A stretch of 64,000 nt of DNA from Actinokineospora bangkokensis (GTDB taxonomy: Bacteria > Actinomycetota > Actinomycetes > Mycobacteriales > Pseudonocardiaceae), in assembly GCF_001940455.1 (NCBI RefSeq), contig NZ_MKQR01000011.1, positions 297,606-361,605 on the forward strand, in the 5' to 3' direction. This document shows, in pieces, positions 1-9,996 of the stretch; positions within the stretch are counted from its first letter, which is position 1, and every line of letters starts with the position of its first letter. The notes beneath the pieces are model-generated. The model was not told the origin of the DNA. It saw only the letters and a list, made by a program, of their open reading frames with translations, and ran no database searches. Made by a program: the position numbers and the translations under genes.

Positions 1-98
1 GCCAGCAAAGAAAATCCCGGATCTTTTGCTCTTCCCTGGAGCCCGAAGCCGAAGGCGAGGCGAGGCGCCCCCCACCCAGAGCCAGCACAGCCCCCACG

Positions 99-830
99 TC
101 ACCCAGAAGACGTACGCCGGAACGAGAACCGCTGGTCCTCCCCCACCCGGTCCGGATCCACGTCGAACACCGCGTCCGGGTCGTCCAGCAGCACCACCAA
201 CGCCCCCCGCACCGTCCGGATGTCCGTGGCGAGGTGCGCCCCCAACCCGCGCAGCGTCGTCCACCCCCGCCCCAGCGGCCCGGCCGGGTCCTCCGCCAAC
301 CGCATGACCGCCGAGGCGACCTGCCACCGCTGCCTGCACGCGCAGTCCCGCAGCCACGCGCGCGCCTCCTCCCCCAGCTCGAACACCTCACTCGGGTCGG
401 GCGGGTCCAGGTTCAGCCGGTAGCGCTCCCCCCGCCGCTGCAACAACCCGCACGCCACCAGGTAGTCCAGCGCCCGGCCGACCGTGCAGGGTGCCGCGAC
501 CCCCAGCTGCGCGGCGTACCCGTCGACCTCCGCCAACCGCTGCTCGTGGTCGGCCAGGATGCCCGCGTTGACCTGCTCGACCGTCCTGCCCCCGGACTCG
601 TCGAGCGGGGAGCGCGCGCACATCTCGTCGAAGTCCTCGGCGGTGAACAGATCGACCTCGCCCCACGGTTCCCCGGTGGCCAGCACCGCCGCGGCCACCT
701 CGTCCGCGGTGACCTCCCGCGCCCTGCAGAAAGGGTGGAGAACGGCGTGCACCCCCGGGGGCAGGAACCGCACCCAGCCGCCGTTGACGAGCAGTTCTCC
801 CAGCCATTCGGCCACTGTCCGCTCTCCCAT
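99..830 (-). CDS. DUF6042-like protein of unknown function
   Basis: This encodes about 243 residues when started at the ATG at 830. The N-terminus then reads MGERTVAEWLGELL and is preceded by an AGGG about 8 bases upstream. The open frame continues to 935, so a longer product (278 aa) cannot be excluded. The central part contains the strings FLPPGVHAVLHPFCRA and LDYLVACGLL, followed by a helix-rich C-terminal half ending in a segment that reads like a helical regulatory or adaptor fold (LRGLGAHLATDIRTVRGALVVLL). From memory this matches the actinobacterial DUF6042 group, which has no known function. There is no signal peptide, TM helix or catalytic motif. It is transcribed away from the TetR gene on the same strand, 137 bases further on, so it probably has its own promoter. 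Confidence 0.6.
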   Translation of the reverse strand: MGERTVAEWLGELLVNGGWVRFLPPGVHAVLHPFCRAREVTADEVAAAVLATGEPWGEVDLFTAEDFDEMCARSPLDESGGRTVEQVNAGILADHEQRLAEVDGYAAQLGVAAPCTVGRALDYLVACGLLQRRGERYRLNLDPPDPSEVFELGEEARAWLRDCACRQRWQVASAVMRLAEDPAGPLGRGWTTLRGLGAHLATDIRTVRGALVVLLDDPDAVFDVDPDRVGEDQRFSFRRTSSG

Positions 831-967
831 GGGAGCCACCCTAACGCCCCGCGCAACCCGGTGCGGAAAGCGGGAAAGCACCCTATCCACCTCTGAAACG
901 CAATTCCCGGGACCGAACTCCGCGACCTCGAACAATGCCCGGGAGTCATTTCACGAAATGAGACTCC

Positions 968-1588
968 TCAGCCGTCCTCGCGCACCCACGGGAACAGCGT
1001 GCGCTCCCACACCGCCCCCAGGGTGGCGACCACCGCCGCCTCGGCGGGCTCCGGCGCGCCGGGGAGGTTCGCGAGCATGTGGTGGACGTTCATCGTCATC
1101 AGCGCCCTGGCGGTGGCGGGCGCGTCCAGCTCCGGTGCCGCCGCGGCGACCTTCTCCGCCGCCACCGCCACCAGGGGCTCGACCATGCCCGCCCAGACCC
1201 GCGCGGCATCCGGGTCGTGGGCGGACGCGGTGGCCAGGGCCCGCAGGGTCATGCCGTGCCGCCGGTACAGCGCGGCCGCCTCGCGCAGGGCGGCGCGCCC
1301 GGAGGCGATCGGGTCCGCGGCGTCGCGCCAGCGGGTGAGCGCCCGGTCTGCGTCGGCGCGCAGGGGCGCGAGCAGGGCGGCGAGCAGGTCCGCCCGGTCG
1401 CGGAAGTACACGTAGAAGGACTTGCGGGACAGGGTGGTGCGCTCCATGACCGCGCTCACCGTGGCCTCGTGCGCGGGCCGCTCGGCCAGCAACGCCGCGG
1501 CCGCGTCCAGGATCTCCGCCCGCGCCTGCGCGGGCGCCCGCCTGCGCCGGGGCGCGCCGCCGCCCGCCCCCACCGCCGTTGTTGCCAC
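968..1588 (-). CDS. TetR/AcrR-family repressor (EthR-like)
   Basis: A 206-residue TetR regulator. Residues about 20-75 form the helix-turn-helix domain (AEILDAAAALL, then TLSRKSFYVYFRDRADLL), with the classic FYVYF recognition-helix end. The C-terminal ligand domain contains MNVHHMLANLPG and a terminal ERTLFPW, as in the EthR/TetR_C_33 group, which bind hydrophobic ligands. The GTG start at 1588 lies inside one of two near-identical 13-bp palindromes that fill the gap to the divergent membrane-protein gene at 1649. The protein therefore probably represses itself and that neighbour. The ligand cannot be read from the sequence. An arginine-rich N-terminal tail (RRRRAP) may touch the minor groove. 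Confidence 0.9.
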   Translation of the reverse strand: MATTAVGAGGGAPRRRRAPAQARAEILDAAAALLAERPAHEATVSAVMERTTLSRKSFYVYFRDRADLLAALLAPLRADADRALTRWRDAADPIASGRAALREAAALYRRHGMTLRALATASAHDPDAARVWAGMVEPLVAVAAEKVAAAAPELDAPATARALMTMNVHHMLANLPGAPEPAEAAVVATLGAVWERTLFPWVREDG

Positions 1589-1627
1589 GGTGGCAGTATA
1601 GCCGGCAGGCTTACTGCCACTGTGGCA
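1583..1627. promoter_or_regulatory. Twin palindromic operator between tetR and membrane-protein gene
   Basis: Two 13-bp palindromes, TGCCACGGTGGCA (1583-1595) and TGCCACTGTGGCA (1615-1627), have centres exactly 32 bp apart. Together with the flanking AGTA/TACT they form one larger inverted repeat with 16-bp arms (1583-1598 and 1612-1627) and a single mismatch. The left copy overlaps the tetR start codon and the right copy ends 22 bases before the divergent start at 1649. This is the expected layout for an autoregulating TetR dimer pair. Binding is inferred, not shown. Confidence 0.8.
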
Positions 1628-1648
1628 TTACGAGGTCAGGAGCTTGTC

Positions 1649-2038
1649 GTGGAGATCATCAACAGCCGGGTCGCCGCCCTGCGCGCGCTGTCGGCGCCGC
1701 AGTGGTACGCGCTGGTCGTGGGCGCCTTCCTGCTCATCAGGGGCACCACGACGCTCATCGCCGGTGCGGACTTCTCGCTGCCCGGCAGCGGGTGGCGGGC
1801 GGTGCCGCAGGTCCTCGTCGCGCTCCTGCTGCTCGCGGCGCTGCCCCGCCCGGCGGTGGCGTGGCGCGCGGTGCTCGCGGTGGGGTGCCTCTACGCGGCG
1901 GAGGCGGTGATCGGCAACCTCGACGGCGGTGACATCCTCGGCGTCATCCCCGTCGACGCCCGCGACCGCGTCGTGCACCCCACCCTGGCCGTGCTGGCCC
2001 TGCTCGCCGTGCTCGCGCGGTTCCGCCGCCGGGGCTGA
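1649..2038 (+). CDS. Small integral membrane protein
   Basis: A 129-residue hydrophobic protein begun at the GTG at 1649, which has CAGGAG 6 bases upstream. It has about four predicted TM segments: WYALVVGAFLLIRG, VPQVLVALLLLAALP, WRAVLAVGCLYAAEAVIG, and a last one near VVHPTLAVLALLAVLARF. A short arginine tail (RFRRRG) probably faces the cytoplasm. The spacing and the GLLL-type packing resemble DUF4383-like actinobacterial membrane proteins, but I cannot assign a family firmly. It diverges from the TetR gene across the twin operator, so it is the likely regulatory target of that repressor. A strong terminator at 2087-2125 ends the transcript. Confidence 0.75.
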   Translation: MEIINSRVAALRALSAPQWYALVVGAFLLIRGTTTLIAGADFSLPGSGWRAVPQVLVALLLLAALPRPAVAWRAVLAVGCLYAAEAVIGNLDGGDILGVIPVDARDRVVHPTLAVLALLAVLARFRRRG

Positions 2039-2086
2039 GCCCCCGGGCGGCGCGGCCGAGCACCCAGGGACACCGCCCGCACACGG

Positions 2087-2125
2087 GACGAGCCCGGTCG
2101 ATCACGGGGATCGACCGGGCTCGTC
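2087..2125. terminator. Bidirectional hairpin terminator
   Basis: A perfect 17-bp inverted repeat (arms 2087-2103 and 2109-2125, GACGAGCCCGGTCGATC and its complement) encloses a 5-base loop. It sits between two convergent genes, the membrane protein and katG. There is no T-tract, as is usual in high-GC actinomycetes. Confidence 0.8.
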
Positions 2126-2152
2126 GCGCGGTGCCGGTGCCGGGCCTGGGGA

Positions 2153-4543
<2,391 letters not shown>

Positions 4544-4957
4544 TCACCCGGCCGCGCAGGCGGGGCAGGTGCCCCAGAACACGACCTCGGCCTCGTCGAG
4601 CTGGTAGCCGTGGTCGTCGGCGGCGGTGAGGCAAGGGGCGTGCCCGGTCACGCAGTCGACGTCCTCGATCGCGCCGCAGGAGCGGCAGACGACGTGGTGG
4701 TGGTTGTCCCCCACCCGCGTCTCGTAGCGCGCGATGGCGCCCGCGGGCTGGATGCGGCGCACCAGCCCCGCGTCGGTGAGCGCGCGCAGGACGTCGTAGA
4801 CCGCCTGGTGGGAGACCGTGGGGTGGTCCACGCGCACCAGCGAGATGACGGTGTCGGTGTCGACGTGCGGGTGGTCGTGCAGCGCCGCGAGCACCGCCAC
4901 CCTGGGCCGGGTCACCCGCAACGAGACCGCCCGCAGCTGGGTCTCGTAGTCGGTCAC
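4544..4957 (-). CDS. furA: Fur-family peroxide/iron regulator FurA
   Basis: A Fur/PerR-family repressor of 137 residues starting at the GTG at 4957. The winged helix lies at about residues 10-75 (HQAVYDVLRALTDAGLVRRIQP). The metal-binding part has the histidine cluster NHHHVVCRSCG and a second CPAC pair at the C-terminus, giving the two CxxC motifs of a structural zinc site. It is placed directly upstream of katG on the same strand, as in mycobacterial and streptomycete furA-katG or furS-cpeB loci, where the regulator represses both genes and senses peroxide through metal-catalysed oxidation. An A/T-rich imperfect palindrome about 20-36 bases upstream of the start is the candidate operator. 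Confidence 0.93.
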   Translation of the reverse strand: MTDYETQLRAVSLRVTRPRVAVLAALHDHPHVDTDTVISLVRVDHPTVSHQAVYDVLRALTDAGLVRRIQPAGAIARYETRVGDNHHHVVCRSCGAIEDVDCVTGHAPCLTAADDHGYQLDEAEVVFWGTCPACAAG

Positions 4958-4977
4958 GCCCCCACCCTAGGACGTTT

Positions 4978-4993
4978 TTTGGAGCAGTTCAAA
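4978..4993. promoter_or_regulatory. Candidate FurA operator upstream of furA-katG
   Basis: TTTGGAGCAGTTCAAA is an imperfect palindrome (TTTGgA, 4-base spacer, TtCAAA) in an unusually A/T-rich patch (TTTTTT before it, ATAT after it) about 20 bases upstream of the furA start. Position and composition suit an autoregulatory Fur-type site. The match to any published Fur box was not tested. Confidence 0.5.
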
Positions 4994-5031
4994 TATCGGC
5001 GCCGGGTTCACCCGATCACGTGACCCACGTC

Positions 5032-6243
5032 TCAGACGAGGTCCTCCAGCGGCCTGCCCTGGTCGGCCAGCCGGTCCGCGTCGACGGGCGTGCCCTGGCT
5101 GATCAGCGCCTTGAAGACCTCGGTGACGTCCCAGACGTTGACGTTCATCGCGGCGATGACGCGGCCGCCGCTGGTCCAGAACGCGATGAACTCCCGCTTG
5201 CCCAGGTCGCCGCGCACCACCACCCGGTTGTCCGGCCCGGCGTGCCCGGTGTACTCCATGCCCAGGTCGTACTGGTCGGTGAAGAAGTAGGGCAGCTCGT
5301 CGTAGGCGTCGTCCTCGCCCAGCAGGGTCGCCGCGGCCGTCGTGGGCTGGTTGAGCGCGTTGGCCCAGTGCTCCACGCGCACCCGCCCGCCCAGGGTCGG
5401 GTGCTCGGCGTTGGCGATGTCCCCGACGGCGAGGACGTCCGGGTCGCTGGTGCGCAGCGCGGCGTCGACGAGCACGCCGTTGTCAACCGCCAAGCCCGCC
5501 TCCTCAGCCAGCCGGGTGTTGGGCGCGGCGCCGATGCCGACGACCACCGCGTCGGCCTCGACGCGCTCGCCACCGATGACCACCGAGGGCTTGCGGCCGG
5601 GGGTGATCTGCTCGATCTTCGTGCCCAGCCGCAGGTCGACGCCGTGCTCGGTGTGCAGGTCCGCGAACACCTGGGCGATCTCGCGGCCCAGGACCGCCAG
5701 CAGCGGCAGCTCGGCGGACTCCACGACGGTGACGCGCGCGCCCGCCTGGCGCGCCGCGGCGGCGACCTCCAAGCCGATCCAGCCCGCGCCCACCACGACG
5801 ACGTGCTTGTCCGGCTCCAGCAGCGCCTTGATGCCGTCGGCGTCCTCGGCCCGGCGCAGGTAGTGCACGCCCTCGGCCCCCGGCTCGGCGCCCGCGAGCG
5901 GCCGGGGGCTCGCGCCCGTGGCCAGGACGAGCTTGTCGTAGTCCAGGGTGGACCCGTCCGCCAGCTCCACCTGGTGCTCGGCGCGCCGGATGGCGGTGGC
6001 GGCGGTGCCCAGGCGCAGGTCGACGTCGTGCTCGGCGTACCACTCCTCGGGATGGACGTAGGCGTCGTCGAACCCGGCCTTGCCCGCCAGGTAGTCCTTC
6101 GACAGCGGGGGCCGCTCGTAGGGACGGCGGCGCTCGTCGCCCACCAACGTGATCGAGCCCCGGTAGCCCTTGTCCCGCAAGGCCTCGGCGGTCTTGGCAC
6201 CCGCCAGGCCCGCGCCGACGATCACGATGCTGTTCACGGTCAC
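5032..6243 (-). CDS. FAD-dependent ferredoxin/rubredoxin reductase-type oxidoreductase
   Basis: A 403-residue NAD(P)H-dependent flavoprotein. The GTG at 6243 is chosen because GGAGG lies 7 bases upstream and the product then begins directly with the FAD-binding beta strand (VNSIVIVGAGLAG). A second Rossmann motif (HVVVVGAGWIGLEVAAAA) near the middle binds NAD(P)H. FAD contact is seen again in VLAVGDIA, and the C-terminal reductase domain carries YFFTDQYDLGMEYTGHAG, typical of electron-transfer partners of P450 or dioxygenase ferredoxins. PYERPPLSKDYL is also characteristic. No ferredoxin gene is next to it. A paralogue of similar build lies at 9997-11190. The two are not tandem duplicates in the DNA and probably serve different acceptors. 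Confidence 0.9.
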   Translation of the reverse strand: MTVNSIVIVGAGLAGAKTAEALRDKGYRGSITLVGDERRRPYERPPLSKDYLAGKAGFDDAYVHPEEWYAEHDVDLRLGTAATAIRRAEHQVELADGSTLDYDKLVLATGASPRPLAGAEPGAEGVHYLRRAEDADGIKALLEPDKHVVVVGAGWIGLEVAAAARQAGARVTVVESAELPLLAVLGREIAQVFADLHTEHGVDLRLGTKIEQITPGRKPSVVIGGERVEADAVVVGIGAAPNTRLAEEAGLAVDNGVLVDAALRTSDPDVLAVGDIANAEHPTLGGRVRVEHWANALNQPTTAAATLLGEDDAYDELPYFFTDQYDLGMEYTGHAGPDNRVVVRGDLGKREFIAFWTSGGRVIAAMNVNVWDVTEVFKALISQGTPVDADRLADQGRPLEDLV

Positions 6244-6325
6244 GGAAGGTCCTCCCACCAGGCGCACGACCCCGCAAGCATCGCCCACCCGCGCGCGGTC
6301 CACACCTCGAAGCGGGCGCCGCGGG

Positions 6326-7387
6326 TCAGAAGGCGTAGCGGACGCGCAGGTACGGCGCCTTCGCCGCCAGGAGTTCGAGGAACTGCTCCAGGTACCGGCG
6401 CTTGAGGTCGTGGCGGTAGCGCACGTTCACCCCGCCGTTGCCGCTGCGCTTGGTCTCCTGCACCGCGGGGCGCCACAGCAGCTGTTCCGCCCGCGGGTGC
6501 CAGCCCAGGTTCACCCGGTGCAGGCCCTCGTTGTGGGTGAGCATGATGACCTCGGCGGCGAGCTGGTCGCGGGTGGCCGGGGCGGTGGCGTCGCCGAGGG
6601 CGTCGAACAGCTCGGCCCAGCGCCCCAGCCAGCCGTCCTCGACCACCACCGGGCTGAGGTTGACGTGCACCTCGTAGCCCGCCGCGGCGAAGTCGTCGAG
6701 GGCGGCGAGCCGCTGCGCCACCGGGGTCGTGCGGACGTCGAGCAGCTTCGCGGTCTCCCCCGGCATCAGCGAGAAGCGGACGCGGGTGCGGCCGCGGGGG
6801 TCCCAGTCGAGCAGGTCGCGGTTGACGAACTTCGTCGCGAACGACGCCTTGGCCGTCGGCTGCCCGCGGAAGAGCGCCACCAGGTCGCGGACGTTGTCGC
6901 TGACCAGCGCGTCGGCCGAGCAGTCGGAGTTCTCCCCGATGTCGTAGACCCAGGCGTCGCGGTCGCACTGGTTGGGCTCGGGCTTGGTCCCCTGCCTGCG
7001 GATGTGCCGGGTGAGGTAGCCGGTGATCTGCTCGATGTTGGCGAAGACGGTGATGGGGTTGGAGTAGCCCTTGTGCCGGGGGACGTAGCAGTAGGCGCAG
7101 GCCATCGCGCAGCCGTTCGCGGTGGACGGCGCGATGAAGTCGGCCGAGCGGCCGTTCACCCTGGCCGTCAGCGACTTCTTGACCCCCAGCACCAGCGCCT
7201 CGCGCTTGATGCGCACCCAGCGCCGCACGTTGGTCTCGTCCCCGTGCAGCTCCGGGATGTTCCAGTGGCTCGCGACCGCCACCCGCTCGGCGGCGGGGAA
7301 CCGGTCGAGCACCGCCTGCCCGCGCGGCAGCGCGGCCGCGGCGGGCTCGTAGTAGATGCGCGAGGGTTCCAGCAGTGCTCGGTCCAC
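6326..7387 (-). CDS. Spore photoproduct lyase family radical SAM protein
   Basis: A 353-residue protein with the radical SAM cysteine motif CAMACAYC (CxxxCxxC) about a quarter of the way in, followed by YVPRHKGYSNPITVF. Downstream signatures such as ASFATKFVN, RFSLMP and YEVHVNLSPVV are those of the SplB/spore photoproduct lyase family, which reverses the thymine spore photoproduct with SAM and a 4Fe-4S cluster. Actinomycetes do not make endospores. The homologue may repair UV lesions in desiccated aerial spores or act on another substrate, so the activity is inferred from the family only. The GTG at 7387 is a plausible start, and the frame extends to 7417. It is 82 bp downstream-facing from the flavoprotein gene on the same strand, so electron supply by that reductase is conceivable. 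Confidence 0.85.
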   Translation of the reverse strand: MDRALLEPSRIYYEPAAAALPRGQAVLDRFPAAERVAVASHWNIPELHGDETNVRRWVRIKREALVLGVKKSLTARVNGRSADFIAPSTANGCAMACAYCYVPRHKGYSNPITVFANIEQITGYLTRHIRRQGTKPEPNQCDRDAWVYDIGENSDCSADALVSDNVRDLVALFRGQPTAKASFATKFVNRDLLDWDPRGRTRVRFSLMPGETAKLLDVRTTPVAQRLAALDDFAAAGYEVHVNLSPVVVEDGWLGRWAELFDALGDATAPATRDQLAAEVIMLTHNEGLHRVNLGWHPRAEQLLWRPAVQETKRSGNGGVNVRYRHDLKRRYLEQFLELLAAKAPYLRVRYAF

Positions 7388-7443
7388 ACCAGCGAGTCTC
7401 CCCCCGCCCACCGACAACCCCGGCCGGGCGGGGCTCGCCGCCG

Positions 7444-8163
7444 CTACGGGCGGTCGCCGCCGGGGGTCCGGTAGCCCGTGAAGGTGACAGCCCTCCGGGT
7501 GTGGAACCCGAGCTTGTCGTAGAGCGCGAGCGCCGCGGCGTTGGCGTCCGCGACGTGCAGGAAGGGACGTTCACCCCGCTCGGTGATGCGGGCGACGAGG
7601 GCGTCGACCAGGCGCGCGGCGTGCCCCCGCCCGCGCGCGCCCGGCGCGGTGCAGACAGCGCTGATCTCGGTCCACCCCGGCGGGCGCAGCCGTTCGCCTG
7701 CCATCGCCACCAGCCGCCCGCCGTCGCGGACGCCCAGGTAGGTGCCCATCTCGACGGTGCGCTCCCAGAAGGGCCCGGGGTGGGTCTCGGCGACCAGGCG
7801 CAGCATCTCGGGCACGTCGCGGGCGCCGAGTTCGACGACCCCGCCCCCGACCGGGCGCGGCGGCGCCCCCTCCGGCCAGACGAGTTGGCGGCCTTCCAGG
7901 ACGAAGACGGGGTCCCACCCGGCGGGCGGGCGTGCCGGGCAGCTGAACATGTCCGCGAAGGCACCGGGCCCCAGCAGCTCGGCCAGGTCGGCCCAGTCCC
8001 GCTGGCCCGCGCCCGCGGGCAGGGCGGAGAAGGTGGCAACCCCGGGCAGGTAGGTGGCGGCCCGGCCGTGGTGGCGCCCGAGGTGCGCGTGGTGGCCGCG
8101 CAGCGACGCCCCCACCGGGTCGTCGAGCACGGCGTCGTCCGAGGTCACCGGGAGCCCGAGCAC
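7444..8163 (-). CDS. GNAT-family N-acetyltransferase
   Basis: A 239-residue acetyltransferase starting at the GTG at 8163. The C-terminal half holds the GNAT fold of the FR47 type. The acetyl-CoA pyrophosphate loop is visible as APGARGRGHAARLVDALV (Q/RxxGxG/A), and the late strand and helix as PFLHVADANAAALALYDKLGFHTRR. The N-terminal about 110 residues are a family-specific extension with no motif that I recognise. The substrate is unknown and could be an amino group of a small molecule, peptide or protein. It diverges from the VOC gene at 8219 across only 55 bp. Confidence 0.87.
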   Translation of the reverse strand: MLGLPVTSDDAVLDDPVGASLRGHHAHLGRHHGRAATYLPGVATFSALPAGAGQRDWADLAELLGPGAFADMFSCPARPPAGWDPVFVLEGRQLVWPEGAPPRPVGGGVVELGARDVPEMLRLVAETHPGPFWERTVEMGTYLGVRDGGRLVAMAGERLRPPGWTEISAVCTAPGARGRGHAARLVDALVARITERGERPFLHVADANAAALALYDKLGFHTRRAVTFTGYRTPGGDRP

Positions 8164-8218
8164 CGGCCCAACCTATATCCGGTGGTTTCCGCGCACCCCG
8201 CCCGGGCATCCTGGGCCC

Positions 8219-8596
8219 ATGATCGGGAAGCTGCGCAGCGTGGTGCTGGACTGCAAGGAGCCGAGGGCGCTGGCCGCCTTCTACGCCGAGGTCCTGGGGG
8301 GCCGGGTCGAGGCGGACGACGACACCTGGGTGGTGCTCACCGACCCGGCGGGCAGGCGGCTGGCCTTCCAGCTGGCCCCGGAGCACGCGGCCCCGGAGTT
8401 CCCCGACCCGCGCGGCTCCCAGCAGTTCCACCTCGACATCCGGGTGGACGACGTGGACGAGGCCGAGCGCGCGGTGCTGGTGCTGGGCGCCACCAAGGTC
8501 CACGAACCCGACCCCGAGGAGCGCTTCCGCGTCTACCGCGACCCGGCGGGCCACACGTTCTGCCTCGTCTGGAGCGTGCTGGAAGGCGACGTCTGA
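8219..8596 (+). CDS. VOC-superfamily (glyoxalase/bleomycin-resistance fold) protein
   Basis: A 125-residue vicinal-oxygen-chelate protein made of two beta-alpha-beta-beta-beta units. The first strand is LRSVVLDCKEPRALAAFYAEVLG and the second unit begins QQFHLDIRVDDVDEAERAV. The usual C-terminal YRDPAGHTFCLVW is present. Proteins of this size and pattern in actinomycetes are annotated as glyoxalase-like or antibiotic-binding proteins. Metal ligands in this subgroup are often lost, and only some His/Glu candidates are present, so catalytic activity is uncertain. The ATG at 8219 is the first reasonable start. It is a single-gene unit, divergent from the acetyltransferase. Confidence 0.88.
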   Translation: MIGKLRSVVLDCKEPRALAAFYAEVLGGRVEADDDTWVVLTDPAGRRLAFQLAPEHAAPEFPDPRGSQQFHLDIRVDDVDEAERAVLVLGATKVHEPDPEERFRVYRDPAGHTFCLVWSVLEGDV

Positions 8597-8610
8597 CCGG
8601 TCCTCCGCGC

Positions 8611-8639
8611 GGGGCATCCCGGCTGCGGGTGGATGCTCC
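8611..8639 (+). terminator. Possible hairpin terminator after the VOC gene
   Basis: A 9-bp stem (8611-8619 with 8631-8639, one G-T pair) with an 11-base loop lies 15 bases after the stop codon and is not followed by a T-run. It is a moderate-quality candidate. Confidence 0.45.
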
Positions 8640-8678
8640 ACCGGGGTCGTCCCGCGGCAATTTGGTTGCAATACTCCA

Positions 8679-8691
8679 CTAACGCTGTTAG
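8679..8691. promoter_or_regulatory. Small palindrome upstream of the P450 gene
   Basis: CTAACGCTGTTAG (5-bp arms, 3-base centre) lies 38 bases before the P450 start, beside the comparatively A/T-rich string AATTTGGTTGCAATACT. Short symmetric TAAC...GTTA elements are common TetR-family operator cores. No TetR gene is adjacent, so the regulator is unknown. Confidence 0.45.
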
Positions 8692-8729
8692 GAAAGAGGG
8701 GTCGCCCACCCCCTCCGGAGGCAGCCCGC

Positions 8730-9974
8730 ATGACCGAGACGCTGGCGAGCGCGAGCGAGCCGTCCGCCGAGCACCTGCCGCGGCACCCCGCCCCGCGCGC
8801 GGCCGGGTGCCCGTTCGACCCGCCGCCCGCCCTGCACGCCCTGCAGGCGGAGTCCCCGGTGTCGCGGGTGCGGATCTGGGACGGCAGCACGCCCTGGTTC
8901 ATCACCCGCCACGACCACGTGCGCGCCCTGCTCGGGGACCCCAGGGTGAGCGCGGACCCGCGCCGCCCCGGCTACCCGCACCGCAACGCCGTGGGCGCCG
9001 CCGCGCGGGACGTCGAGGAGCGCACGTTCCTCACCATGGACGACCCGGAGCACGCCACCCACCGGCGGATGGTGACCGCGCCCTTCGCCATCAAGCGGGT
9101 CGAGGCGCTGCGGCCGCAGGTGCAGCGGTTCGTCGACGAGCGGATCGACGCCATGCTGGCCGGGCCCAACCCCACCGACCTGGTGGAGGCGTTCGCGCTG
9201 CCGGTGCCCAGCCTGGTGATCTGCGCGCTGCTCGGCGTCCCCTACGCCGACCACGACCTGTTCCAGCGCAACACCCAGGTGCTCGTGCGGGCGGGGTCCA
9301 CCCCGGCGCAGGTGCGCGACGCGCTCGTCGCGCTCACCGGGTACCTGGACGGGCTGATGGGCGACAAGATCGCCGACCCGGGTGACGACCTGCTGTCGAC
9401 CCTGGCCACCGAACAGGTCGCCACCGGGCGGATGACGCGGCGGGAGGCCGCGCGGATGGGCGTGCTGCTGCTCGCCGCGGGGCACGAGACCACCGCCAAC
9501 ATGATCTCCCTGGGCACGGTCGCCCTGCTGCGCAACCCCGAGCAGCTGGCGCTCATCCGCGACACCGACGACCCGGCCGTGCTCGCGGGCGCGGTCGAGG
9601 AGCTGCTGCGCTACCTCAACATCACTCACTCCGGGCGCAGGCGCGTCGCCCTGGCCGACATCGAGGTGGGCGGGCAGACCATCCGCGCGGGCGAGGGCAT
9701 CATCCTGGCGGGCGACATCGCCAACCGGGACCCCGAGGCGTTCCCCGACCCCGACCGGCTCGACCTCACCCGCCGCGCGCGCCACCACGTCGCCTTCGGC
9801 TACGGCGTGCACCAGTGCCTCGGGCAGCCGCTGGCCAGGGTGGAGCTCCAGATCGCCTACAAGTCGCTGTACTCGCGCGTCCCGACGCTGGCCATGGCGG
9901 TCGACGTCGACGAGCTGCGGTTCAAGCACGACGGCCTCGTCTACGGGGTCTACGAGCTGCCCGTCACCTGGTGA
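8730..9974 (+). CDS. Cytochrome P450, CYP105-like
   Basis: A soluble bacterial P450 of 414 residues. The ATG has GGAGG 8 bases upstream. Diagnostic segments, in order: the I-helix oxygen-activation motif LLAAGHETTANMISLG, the K-helix E-x-x-R (VEELLRYL), the PERF-like FPDPDRLDL, and the haem-thiolate loop FGYGVHQCLGQPLAR with the cysteine ligand. AGHETTANM and the overall spacing resemble CYP105 of actinomycetes, enzymes of xenobiotic and secondary-metabolite oxidation. Substrate is not deducible. The flavoprotein reductase gene follows after 22 bp and is probably co-transcribed and supplies electrons, but the small ferredoxin normally encoded between such genes is absent. Confidence 0.95.
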   Translation: MTETLASASEPSAEHLPRHPAPRAAGCPFDPPPALHALQAESPVSRVRIWDGSTPWFITRHDHVRALLGDPRVSADPRRPGYPHRNAVGAAARDVEERTFLTMDDPEHATHRRMVTAPFAIKRVEALRPQVQRFVDERIDAMLAGPNPTDLVEAFALPVPSLVICALLGVPYADHDLFQRNTQVLVRAGSTPAQVRDALVALTGYLDGLMGDKIADPGDDLLSTLATEQVATGRMTRREAARMGVLLLAAGHETTANMISLGTVALLRNPEQLALIRDTDDPAVLAGAVEELLRYLNITHSGRRRVALADIEVGGQTIRAGEGIILAGDIANRDPEAFPDPDRLDLTRRARHHVAFGYGVHQCLGQPLARVELQIAYKSLYSRVPTLAMAVDVDELRFKHDGLVYGVYELPVTW

Positions 9975-9996
9975 CGGCGGCGGGGAGGGAGCGGCG

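Noticed and set aside
3-29. An imperfect inverted repeat (AGCAAA ... TTTGCT) at the left edge.
   Set aside because: The stem is short, has mismatches, and the upstream gene is outside the window, so a terminator cannot be assigned.
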